A stretch of DNA of 34,109 bases from assembly GCA_001931905.2 (NCBI GenBank), contig MSJI02000912.1, positions 123,559 through 157,667 on the forward strand. The letters are read 5' to 3'. The DNA comes from Cladosporium sp. IMV 00045. Taxonomy: Eukaryota > Ascomycota > Dothideomycetes > Cladosporiales > Cladosporiaceae. Both the position numbers and the translations under genes were made by a program. The notes beneath the pieces are model-generated. The model was not told where the DNA came from. It did no database searches and saw nothing but the letters and a program-made list of their open reading frames with translations. Shown piece by piece: positions 18,444 to 27,855 of the stretch. Every line of letters begins with the position of its first letter. Position 1 is the first letter of the stretch.

Positions 18444-21400
18444 ATCACTGGAAAGTTTCATCGACTCTCGCTAACACGTCCGAATACAGAACTATCAAGG
18501 ATGCCACCAAGGCGCTGCAGGTCCATTTCTCCGCCGCCAAGCCCGTGCCCTCTCTGCCATCAGAGGCGCGGCGAATGCTGCAACATTTCATCGATCAGCA
18601 CGATGAGCAATTGAGCGACGACGACTCATCGCGAGCAAACCAGGAGCTTAAGCTCTTCTGGGAGCGCCATGTCGCCGACAACCCGCAAAAGTTGGGTGCC
18701 TTTGCCGGCGTGCTCAAAGAATTGAAGCCTGCCATCACTGCCGAAGCTGACCTTTGGGACTGGTGGCGAAGATGCATCAGACCGGTCATCAGCGCGACTG
18801 GCTATCGTAAACAGGCTCTGGATGATGCTCAGGACTTTCTCATTGGGTCCATGGTCGACCATGATGAGGAAGTAGGCAATGAAACTGCATCTGCCTTGTC
18901 CAGTAGGCTGTGTGGCGAGCTTTTCGGCATCTACATCGCACGGACGAGAGAGCTCTCGGAAGAAGATGTCCTCGTTGCTCCTGACAATTCGCAAATTGCG
19001 CAACAGATTGAAGGCGTCCTTATTGCTTTTGGCAAGAAGAAAACAAAGGACTTCTTCATCAACATTGACGACCTTGTCAAGACTGCTAGCTGCCGACTCC
19101 AGGCGCTGAATCTACTCAGCAACTTTCTGCGAAGCCAAGCGCCCCACACTTACACGGCAATGGATACCTCCCTTGTTGAGAGCATTCTGAAATGCTTGAT
19201 GAACGACACCTCAACTACGATTCTATCAGTCGCCCTGACATGTCTGGTAATGCTTCTACCTCACATTCCTGGTCCAGTCGGTATCCATCTACCACGACTA
19301 TGCCTGGTCTACAGCAGGTTGCTTTGCTGGGAAAGGTTCAGTCCTCTCAGCACAGAAGCACAACGTGATCTCGTGACAGATGACCGCATCGACCCGGATT
19401 CTGACGATGAGGGCAATCCTGGAAATGTTGGCATTGACCCTACTTGGGAAGTACTCCGACCAGATGTTGATGTCGTCGAAACTACTGTGCCCGAGCTTCT
19501 GAGCTATTTCACCTACCTCTATGGCCTTTATCCTTTGAACTTCATGAGCTACATTCGAAAGCCTCGGAAGTACTTAAAGAGCTTCGATTTCCCGGGTGCC
19601 GACGACTTCGACTTGGACCAAGCAGTGATTCGCAGCAGAACCGATCAATACCGTGATGTCCACTTGATGCATTCCAACTTCTACAACATCACAGCGGAAG
19701 AAGAACTTTCCGATCCCAAGTGGGCTAAGCTGGAACCTGCCGATGTCGTTGCCGAATGCAATACGCTGTACAGCAATAAGAAGATCATCCTGGCAAGCCC
19801 TGGCCCGCCTCCCACAGGCAAGCTGCCGGATCTCCCTCCTTTCCCACCCTTGAGCACTCAAACTGCACCGTCGCAACCCTCTGGCAGCACCCAAATCTCC
19901 CCTGTCGCCAGTCAGGCTAGTCTCCGGTCGGGCATCAGCTGGCGTGACGCTAATCTAGCACACTCTGTACAGAACGCTGAAGGAGAGAGCCCGTTGGCAT
20001 GGGCTCAGATGTCGGACGATGAGGGTGGAGCTGATCATCTCCGCATTCCTAGCAAGTCTAGCGTCTTGAGCAAAGGCACTTCTCTGAACGTCGATGATTT
20101 TCCTGAGCCTGGGAACGGAGGTTCTATACGTGCCTCGAAAGACAAGATCGAAGCACCGCAGACCAACCTTGCTTATCTCCAACGCGAGATCACTCTCTTG
20201 AAGAATGACCTCAACTTTGAAAGATGGCACAAAGCTCAATACTCGCAGCACATTGGCCAGCTCTCGCGTAAGAACGTCAAGGACGCTACCGCGGAGGCTG
20301 AGACGCTTAACCTTATTAATGCAAACCGAGCACTCAAGAAACAGCTTGAGCATATTCGTAACGCAAGAGAAGCGACCTTGAAGGATTCAGCTCTCACCAG
20401 AAAACAAGCGAACAACATGGAGTCTCACATGTTGGACCGTTTGCGTAGTATGAAGAAGGAGCAAGAGACGTGGATGGCAGAATCTGCCGAGCTCAAGCGA
20501 CTTCGGACGGAGACCAAGCAATTCAGAGAGCTACTTGTTGCGTGTGAAGCCAGGGAGCTCAACAAGTCACACGAACTTGAGCTACTCCAGCGCGACATGG
20601 GTCAGCTGCAAGATGTGCAGGAGCAGCTTCGTGACGCGAACCGGCGTATGCGGGAATACGAGTACCAGGAGTTCGAATTCGAGCGCGCTAAGAGAGAAGC
20701 TGAGATCTTGCAAAATGAGAAGGAAACTTTGCAGATGAAACTGACTCGACGAGAACAAGACTCGGAGCGCTTGAAGCATGCATACACAAGCCGTATTGCC
20801 GAGCTAGAATCACAGATCGACACCGCCTCCGACTTGACCCTAGGCTCCAGGTCAAACACGCAACCCGCCCAGGATACCCAAATGATGATTCAGCGAGCCG
20901 TAGCAGACACCCAGGCGAAGCTCACCCAGCTAAAGAAGGCTCATTCCCGCCTTCTCGAGAAGTACACAGACCTCGAGCTTGAATACCAATCTGTCAAATC
21001 ACAACTTGATGCCCTTCATGGCAACGACAGCAGTGGGCAAACCTTCTTCAACGACAACGAAGGCCACTTCCCAGACCGCCCAGGCTCCGGCGGCGCCTTG
21101 ACAGCCGCCGACAGCGGGTACGACACGTACAGCGAGTATCAACACCCGTCTTCAGACCCCACTGGGCGCCGCTTCCAACCACCTCTCAACGCACCTCGCG
21201 GTCCAGGCGTCGGCAGCCTCCCTTCTCCCCAGCGAACCGAACCAACCATGAACGTCGGCTCTAGTCTCTCGTGGAAACCGCCAGTGAGCCGAGGTGAGAG
21301 CATGAACATCGGCACGCCAACTCCGAACGTGACTTTTAACCAGACTTCACCTTTGACCGGGGAAGAAGTGAAGAGCAGCTCCAAGAGCGGTTTCAGCGAT

Positions 21401-21676
21401 GGGAGCAGCGAGCTCTCGCAAGGCAAGAAGAACAAGATGGTCCCGGCGAATAGCGAGGTGAGGTACTATGGTAGAGGTAAGTTGTGCGCGCAGGCGGCAT
21501 ACGTCTGAAACGGTGGTTTTCTTGGAGGTTCCAATTTACTGACTCGTTCGATTTCCACAGGCGGTGCCCAAAATATCAAATTGAAAAGTAAGAAGGACAA
21601 GTCTGCACCTGACGATGCTTCGTCGGACAAACCAAAGGGCAAAGGCGGTTTCAGGGGGTTCAAGGGCTTTATGTGA
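18440..21676 (+). CDS. tsc1: Hamartin (tuberous sclerosis complex subunit 1)
   Basis: Exons are 18440-21476 and 21561-21676, giving 1050 aa. The N-terminal 450 residues are helical and contain the hamartin-type repeat region, including PHIPGPVGIHLPRLCLVYSRLLCWERF and LLSYFTYLYGLYPLNFMSYIRKPRKYL. About residues 450-570 are a Pro/Ser-rich linker. From about 575 to 860 there is a long coiled coil dense in Glu, Gln, Leu and Arg. The C-terminal tail is Gly/Ser-rich; the small second exon adds a Lys-rich end finishing in GGFRGFKGFM, which fungal homologues also tend to have. Hamartin binds tuberin (TSC2), whose GAP activity restrains Rheb and thereby TORC1, at endomembranes. TSC2 is not in the window. 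Short upstream ORFs precede the start. Confidence 0.92.
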
Positions 21677-21889
21677 TCACCGCTATCACGACGGGGCCTG
21701 ACGACGGACTTTGAGCAATTCTCCACGCTTACCGCAATTTCTGTGGCGGCAATGACCTTTTCGGGAGGAACAATAAGCAGATCCATAATATCATTAGTCG
21801 TAATTTCGTGAAACTCCCAAGCAAGCACGCAAATGTCTGGCCCCAACTCCCGTATGCCACCGACTACCAATCCGAGGCGCGACCTAACC

Positions 21890-23422
21890 CTACTCACCCT
21901 CAGCGAAATTAGCCCAAGGCCCCCCATCCGCCCTACACCTCGTCCCAGCCACCGGCAACGCCGCATCCTCAAAATAAGCCCTCACATGCCTCGTCACACA
22001 CTCCGACGGATCACTCATGAGCCCATGCCCATAGCCGGCATGCGGCAGGACGAAACTGCCCTCAAACCCCTCACTCGAATTGACCGCGGATGCAAGCGGC
22101 GTGACGGGATCATACTCGCCGTTCACGTACAAGATAGGCTTGCGAGTCTTCGCGGTGAAGTCCCCCCTATACTGTTCCTTAGCGTCCATCTTCCAGAGCG
22201 CGCTCGTCCACAAGCTAACGTATTCGGCCTTGAAACTGCCCGTTTGCTCTTGCTCGAGCACTTGTGGAAGGTAGGAGAGTTTGTCCGCGGGGCACTGGAG
22301 GCTGTCGCTGGCGCGGATGCCGATGCCGGCCCAGACTGCGCCTTCGTTGTAGGGCGCGGTTGGGGGTGGGGAGGGTTCGGGCAGAGTGCCGTTGAGGAGG
22401 TCGGTGAGGTAAATTGCTAGGTACGGCCAGGTACGCGGGTCGTACAGGTAAGTGAGGGGGAGGACTTTCATGGTCCGGTACTGTGACCAGGAGGTAGGGT
22501 CGGTGCTGGCGTTGGCGGCTAGGGGCTCGTAGAACGCTTTGAGCGGGAGGAGCATGTGGTCGGTGGTGGTTGCGTTGGTGTATTGGGCTAGAGCGCAGGA
22601 GGCGCTGTTGGCGAGGCATTCGGCGAGGAAGGCGGAGAGGGCTTTATCCGAGTCTTGCATCCAGTCACCCCAGTGCCCGGCCTGGTAGTCGTGTGGGTTC
22701 GGCGTGGAATCGAGCAGCATTCGCTCGATCCTCTCGGGGAACATTGCTGCTGCGTAGCTTCCGAGAACGGTACCGTAGGACAAGCCGTAGTAGCGTAGAA
22801 AGCCGTCTTCGCCCAGGGCGTCGACAATTTCCATCATGTCGCGGGCCGTGAAGGCGGTGCCGATGTATTGGCCGGTTTCGTTCATGTTTTCGTAGCAGGT
22901 GTCTGCGATTTGCCCTGCGAGATCCCAGCCGTAGTTGAGATAGTATTCCGTCAAGTTGCCAGTTGGAAGTAGTGGTGTTTCTCGCTTGATATTGGTGATC
23001 GTGGGAGTGAGCGTAGGGTCGTCTATTCCACAGTCAAACGGGATGGTCTTTCCAGTACCGCGGGGATCCCAAGACACGAGGTTCCATTGAGGTCCGATGT
23101 TTGCTGCCAGATCAGGCGCGAGCATTGCCAGATTGTCAACGCCAGTGGCACCAGGACCTCCGAAATTCATCAATACCGATCCAAGTACCGGTTCTTGGGT
23201 AGCGTTGACTTTAAATAAGTCCAGCTCCAGCGGTGATGCTTTGGAGTCCGTGTAATCTAATGGTACTGTTATGTGGCCGCAGTCAAAGGCAGTCACATTC
23301 AATCGCAGTAATTCGCTGATGTGACTGTGGAGTTCTGGGCATGGTTGCCAATCGATGCGCTGAGGTAGTGGTTTCGCTGTTGCAACGATTCCAATTGCGA
23401 GGAAGGCAAGTGTAGTGAACAT
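21890..23422 (-). CDS. Secreted S33-family alpha/beta hydrolase (tripeptidyl aminopeptidase-like)
   Basis: A single exon encodes 510 aa. It starts with a signal peptide, MFTTLAFLAIGIVATAKPLP. An oxyanion-type FGGPG is at 87-91, SWDPRGTGKT at 118-126, and the nucleophile elbow GLSYG puts the catalytic serine at S215. The C-terminal TAP-like segment has NGEYDPVTPL with candidate Asp D438 and HAGYGHG with candidate His H466. Several N-x-S/T sites fit secretion. The family removes short peptides or prolyl residues from substrate N-termini. It ends 213 bp from the convergent end of tsc1 and shares its upstream region with the divergent GH1 gene. The start is set by the signal peptide, since no ATG lies further upstream in the frame. 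Confidence 0.92.
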   Translation of the reverse strand: MFTTLAFLAIGIVATAKPLPQRIDWQPCPELHSHISELLRLNVTAFDCGHITVPLDYTDSKASPLELDLFKVNATQEPVLGSVLMNFGGPGATGVDNLAMLAPDLAANIGPQWNLVSWDPRGTGKTIPFDCGIDDPTLTPTITNIKRETPLLPTGNLTEYYLNYGWDLAGQIADTCYENMNETGQYIGTAFTARDMMEIVDALGEDGFLRYYGLSYGTVLGSYAAAMFPERIERMLLDSTPNPHDYQAGHWGDWMQDSDKALSAFLAECLANSASCALAQYTNATTTDHMLLPLKAFYEPLAANASTDPTSWSQYRTMKVLPLTYLYDPRTWPYLAIYLTDLLNGTLPEPSPPPTAPYNEGAVWAGIGIRASDSLQCPADKLSYLPQVLEQEQTGSFKAEYVSLWTSALWKMDAKEQYRGDFTAKTRKPILYVNGEYDPVTPLASAVNSSEGFEGSFVLPHAGYGHGLMSDPSECVTRHVRAYFEDAALPVAGTRCRADGGPWANFAEGE

Positions 23423-24397
23423 CTTGCTGTTGATCAGCTTCAGATGGGGGATAAGGCCACTGTAGAATTTCAATGCTCAACATGAAATAGATAGACATGA
23501 ACCGCCGGACTCATATACCATGGGTACAGGATTACTTGCCATGGCTTATACGATTGAGCTGAGCCGAGCGCTGCTACTTGACCTCATGATGCACTCTTCT
23601 GTATGGCATCGCTGGGCTACCGTATTGAATGTACCACTTACTGTGCGAATCACCTTCGTCTCGGAAGAAGCAGATGTCCTCCGAGGTATGGTGGAATCCT
23701 TCGCCAAACCAGACTGCCATATGCGGTCCCATGAGGCGCGTCTTACCTTCTTGGCTAAGGTTATAAGCCACGCTCCATGCTCAACCTGGCGGCGACCGCG
23801 GAGGCAGTGTCGGCACCTGATGCCAGAGAAGGATTGTAGTTGCCTTGGAACGGATCTTGGTTTTGATGCTGCGCCGACGACGTCACAGATCACGTGATCA
23901 TGATCTCCGCGCCTTTCCCCCTCATCTCACTCGAGTCAGCCTAAGGTGTCCGCTAAGGAACTGGCATCCAACCTCGGAATCTCGCAACTTTAACTCTGTT
24001 TCCACATCCTCCAACTTTTAGCCGGGTTATGGAGGCACAGACCGATGCGCGGTTGTGATTGTTTGCCAGTGGCACACCGGTACTGCCGACATTTGAACCG
24101 TTCAAAGAGCCACCATGAGGTTAGTAGCAATCAGACGTCACCAAACTACATGGCACGACTGCAAAGCGAAATGGGATGTATAAGTAGGGATAACTTGAAA
24201 ATACCAACCACCGAAAGGCAATTGCCGTAACTCATGGACCCACTGGTAAGGTAGCAATGAACCCTCGGTGCATCTGTAACCGCGGCGGGGAAGGTAACTC
24301 TGAGACGAAACCTTGGGACGATTTATAAAGCAGTCGAACGAATGCCGTACTGACATTTCAATCTTGATTTGTGTATTCATTCCACGACCAGGGCGCA
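23423..24397. promoter_or_regulatory. Divergent promoter region of the S33 peptidase and GH1 genes
   Basis: This 975-bp stretch separates the two divergent secreted-hydrolase genes. It contains a 12-bp perfect palindrome, GATCACGTGATC, at 23888-23899 with a central CACGTG E-box. A good TATA-like TTTATAAA lies at 24322-24329, 69 bp before the GH1 start codon. Open frames in the region are short and unrecognised. Confidence 0.55.
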
Positions 24398-26302
24398 ATG
24401 ATCCAATCCAACATGAGTGCCGCAAAGGCAGGTTTGCTTGGCCTACTCTTTGCGACGCAATCCAGAGTTCTGGCACAACAGGTTTATCTTGAAGCCAATG
24501 GATCCACACCCAGGCCACAATGCTCTGAGTGCAGCAGCACTGAACCACACTATACATACACGCCTTTTGCTTATAGCATGACTGAGACGGTGCGATATGC
24601 GACGCCGAGGCCAACCGAAGACGTGACGACAGCAACCTATGCGGCACCTCCAGAGCAGCTGACTTCTTTAATCCCCTCTCAATCGTACACCACTTGGGGA
24701 AAATGGAATCCGACAGCCAATGCGTCGGCTACCGATTCAGATAACCCGTACGGCAATGCCGCCTGGACCGCGCTTTGGGAGTTCGCAAACCCTCCCAACT
24801 TTACTCAAGAAGCTGCAAGCGCTATCTTCAGCAGCACGATTGAGCCAACTCCAATTCCATCCTCTGAGCTGGTCTTGCCACCCAGAGATTACTTCGGACC
24901 GGAAGATTGCTACAACTTCCCAGAGGGGTTCGAATTCGGTGTTGCAAGCTCGGCGAGTCAAATCGAGGGAGCAACCGCAGAAGAGGGCAAGTCTCCCTCT
25001 TTGATGGATATACTCGTCCAAGACGACCGACCGAAGGACTATGTCACCAACGAACACTATTACTATTATAAGCAAGACATCGAGCGAGTCGCTGCCATGG
25101 GCGTCAAGCACTTCTCGTTCAGCATTGCGTGGACAAGAATCCTTCCATTCGCCTTACCTGGTACGCCGGTCAACCAACAAGGCATCGACCACTACAATGA
25201 TGTGATCAACTACATTCTCGAGAAGGGTATGGTTCCTGAAGTGACATTGCTTCATTTTGATACGCCAGTCCAATTCTTTGGCTCCAACCTCACGTCCGCC
25301 CAAACTCCGCCAGACATCGGTTACAACAATGGTGGCTATCAGAACGAGTCGTTCCCAGACGCCTTTGTAAATTACGCGAAGATCGTCATGAGTCATTACG
25401 CGGATCGCGTCCCTGTCTGGTATACCTTCAACGAGCCATTGCTCTACTCTCAGAATGGCAAATCTGTGTACAACGTCATCAAATCTCACGCGGATGTCTA
25501 CCACTTCTACAAAGAGGAGCTGAAAGGTACCGGAAGAATCGCTCTGAAGTTCAACAACAACTTCGGTGTGCCTCGTAATCCGGAGAGCGAGGCCGATGTT
25601 TACGCGGCGGATCATTTCAACTCTTTCCAGCTCGGCCCATTCTGTAACCCCATTTTCTTGGGCAAAGATTACCCCGAATCGTACAAGATGACTATTGACG
25701 ACTATGTACCACTCACGCAAGAGGACCTTGACCACATTGGCGGAACCGCAGACTTCCTCGGCATTGACCCGTACACAGCAACCGTGATCGCACCGCCTGT
25801 GCCAGAATCGCAAGAAAGCATCATGGACTGCGCCGGCAACTCTTCCTCGACTTTCAGACCCTACTGCGTCAACCAGACAACAACCAATGTCTTTGGCTGG
25901 AACATCGGTTACCGCTCCCAGAGTTACGTGTACATAACCCCAACCTACCTTCGCCTGTACCTCAACTACCTGCACAACACCTGGCGAACACCCGTAGCTA
26001 TAACCGAATTCGGCTTCCCCGTCTTCGGCGAGGCGGATAAGGAGAATCTCTCCGACCAGCTCTTCGACTCCCCACGCAGCCAGTACTATCTCAGCTTCAT
26101 GTCCGAAGTTCTCAAGGCCATTTGGGAGGATGGAGTCGAGGTTGTGGGCGCTTACGCTTGGTCTTTCGCGGATAACTGGGAGTTTGGTGACTATGATCAG
26201 CACTTTGGCATTCAGACTGTTAATCGCACCACGCAGGAGAGGAGGTATAAGAAGAGTTTCTTCGACTTCGTCGATTTCATGAAGGCTAGGGGTGTTGACT
26301 GA
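24398..26302 (+). CDS. Secreted glycoside hydrolase family 1 beta-glucosidase
   Basis: A single exon encodes 634 aa. A signal peptide follows the start (SAAKAGLLGLLFATQSRVLAQ); the in-frame ATG at 24413 is an equally good start. Residues of about 30-165 form an N-terminal extension rich in Thr, Ser and Pro with a CSEC motif, absent from compact GH1 enzymes of about 450-480 aa. The catalytic domain opens with FPEGFEFGVASSASQIEGA. The acid/base glutamate is E346 in WYTFNEP and the nucleophile E537 in ITEFGFPV, where most GH1 enzymes have TENG. Near the C-terminus AYAWSFADNWEFGDYDQHFG is the usual substrate-binding segment. It should retain glycosides by a double-displacement mechanism outside the cell. 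Exact sugar specificity cannot be read from sequence. Confidence 0.93.
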   Translation: MIQSNMSAAKAGLLGLLFATQSRVLAQQVYLEANGSTPRPQCSECSSTEPHYTYTPFAYSMTETVRYATPRPTEDVTTATYAAPPEQLTSLIPSQSYTTWGKWNPTANASATDSDNPYGNAAWTALWEFANPPNFTQEAASAIFSSTIEPTPIPSSELVLPPRDYFGPEDCYNFPEGFEFGVASSASQIEGATAEEGKSPSLMDILVQDDRPKDYVTNEHYYYYKQDIERVAAMGVKHFSFSIAWTRILPFALPGTPVNQQGIDHYNDVINYILEKGMVPEVTLLHFDTPVQFFGSNLTSAQTPPDIGYNNGGYQNESFPDAFVNYAKIVMSHYADRVPVWYTFNEPLLYSQNGKSVYNVIKSHADVYHFYKEELKGTGRIALKFNNNFGVPRNPESEADVYAADHFNSFQLGPFCNPIFLGKDYPESYKMTIDDYVPLTQEDLDHIGGTADFLGIDPYTATVIAPPVPESQESIMDCAGNSSSTFRPYCVNQTTTNVFGWNIGYRSQSYVYITPTYLRLYLNYLHNTWRTPVAITEFGFPVFGEADKENLSDQLFDSPRSQYYLSFMSEVLKAIWEDGVEVVGAYAWSFADNWEFGDYDQHFGIQTVNRTTQERRYKKSFFDFVDFMKARGVD

Positions 26303-26964
26303 GCGAAAGCTGAGTGAGATTAATGGATATCTTGGGCCCCTGAGCAGGTAAAGGTACCTCGTAGCAAGAGAAGTAAATACTGATAAAGAAAATTGATTTC
26401 AGTATTCTGGAGGTCAAAATGTCTACCACAGCTCAGCCCAGCCCCAGGGCTCGCCTTCACTTGCAGCAACTTTTCACGGCACTCTCTGTATGAACGGAGT
26501 AGGATTTACCTTGATATTGCACTATCGCGGCTGAGTAGAGACAGTTTTTGATTCAGCAGCACATTCAGTGTGTCCAACGGAGCTCCATGACTTGTCTGGT
26601 TCCACCAAGTAGTGTAAGAAGAGCACAAAGCGCCCACGCCGAGCTAAATCTCCAGTAGCCCTAGCATACGCAAGGGATGACAGACATTCATATTCTCGGA
26701 CTTACTGAGACACAGAGATGCAACAAAAGTCTCATTGTTCTGACGACCGTCCGTATATTTCCCAAGTTGTAGTCGAGGGGTCCTGATCTATGTGGCACAA
26801 AAACCAGTGTGCGGGCCGGAAATGGCAAAAATCACTACAAAGAACAAAGGATTGTTCTCGACTCAAAGGCCAATCTCATGCAGCAAGATTCTGCACGACC
26901 TAGGGCGATCCATTATCTAGCACTGCATATAACTAGAGATCACGATCCTCGAAAGCCTGACAAG
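26303..26964. other. Intergenic region, nothing recognised
   Basis: This region carries the 3' end of the GH1 gene and the promoter of the next gene. The open frame at 26965 continues upstream to about 26809 with one more in-frame ATG at 26878, so the leader boundary is uncertain. Confidence 0.5.
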
Positions 26965-27801
26965 ATGCCACCCAAACGAGGTTCATCACGTCCTACCAGA
27001 GGCGCCAGGCGTGGCCGCGGCGGCCGTCCTCGAGGGTCCCAAGACCATTCCAGAGCTCTCAGCGATATAACGGAAGAGTCCCTATCTCAAGCGCCTGACC
27101 GACCTGCATCGAATGCGCCAAAGTCTGGACAGCGGAACAAGAAAAGACGGTTCCAGGAACTATCTCTCGATGACGATGCCCAAGGCAAGAGTACGGCGAA
27201 GCCAGGGCGAGAGACAAGGTCACAGTCTGCCAAGAAGAAGAACGCACATGGCAGCGGAGAGCTGGAAAGCGTACAACAAGCTCAAAGACACAAACAGGAC
27301 TGGGAGAAAGAGTCGCTTGTCGTTCGCATCGACCCTCTTTCATCGCTCTATACCGCAAGCCTTGCTCTCCTCTCGTTTGTCCAAATGTACAGTCTAGACA
27401 CCAACGCCGACACCGAAACGATAACTCTCAATCTAATCGATCTCACTTCGACAAATGAGAACTGGCATCCCGGCCTCTCGGGCATGGTCCAGCCCGCCGC
27501 GTGCTTCCTCATTGCCAGTCTTCTCACGCGGAGGCAGAATTTGGCGGAAGACATCGCTGCGAGTGTAGAAGCTTTTGGCGTTGGGTACGAGGATCTTGTG
27601 AAAGGGTATAAGCTCTTGTGGCATTGGCGGGGAAATGTGATACCGGTCGTGGGAGCTTATGGGGAGAACGTTGATGCCTTGCCGGAACCTTCGCTCTTCC
27701 TCGGAGATGATGGAAATGGACAGTCTGATGATCTTGTGGCAAGCGAGGCATTGCAGGAGGAAGAGATCGATGAGAGACCGGAGCCTGAAAGATGGGAGTA
27801 A
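26965..27801 (+). CDS. Hypothetical basic protein with helical C-terminal domain
   Basis: A single exon encodes 278 aa starting MPPKRGSSRPTRG. The first 110 residues are very basic and disordered, with RG-rich runs (GARRGRGGRPRGS) and KKKN-type clusters that could bind nucleic acid or direct nuclear import. Residues of about 125-225 look helical: LYTASLALLSFVQMYSL, QPAACFLIASLLTRRQNL, DIAASVEAFGVGYEDLVKGYK. That spacing loosely recalls a cyclin/TFIIB-like repeat, but I have no motif that proves it. The C-terminus is acidic. It converges on the LtrA gene with a 54-bp gap. An alternative start at 26878 would add 29 residues. Confidence 0.75.
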   Translation: MPPKRGSSRPTRGARRGRGGRPRGSQDHSRALSDITEESLSQAPDRPASNAPKSGQRNKKRRFQELSLDDDAQGKSTAKPGRETRSQSAKKKNAHGSGELESVQQAQRHKQDWEKESLVVRIDPLSSLYTASLALLSFVQMYSLDTNADTETITLNLIDLTSTNENWHPGLSGMVQPAACFLIASLLTRRQNLAEDIAASVEAFGVGYEDLVKGYKLLWHWRGNVIPVVGAYGENVDALPEPSLFLGDDGNGQSDDLVASEALQEEEIDERPEPERWE

Positions 27802-27855
27802 ATCAATCATACAAATTTAGCCGTGTAGCCAGCAAATCATTCTTAGTCAACAACC

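Noticed and set aside
21833..22420. 195-codon plus-strand open frame antisense to the S33 peptidase
   Set aside because: It is a shadow of the peptidase reading frame, and splicing it onto tsc1 is not needed because tsc1 already ends in the conserved tail.
25154..26203. 349-codon open frame antisense to the GH1 gene
   Set aside because: It lies wholly inside a well-supported GH1 coding region on the other strand and has no recognisable motif; such mirror frames arise from codon bias.
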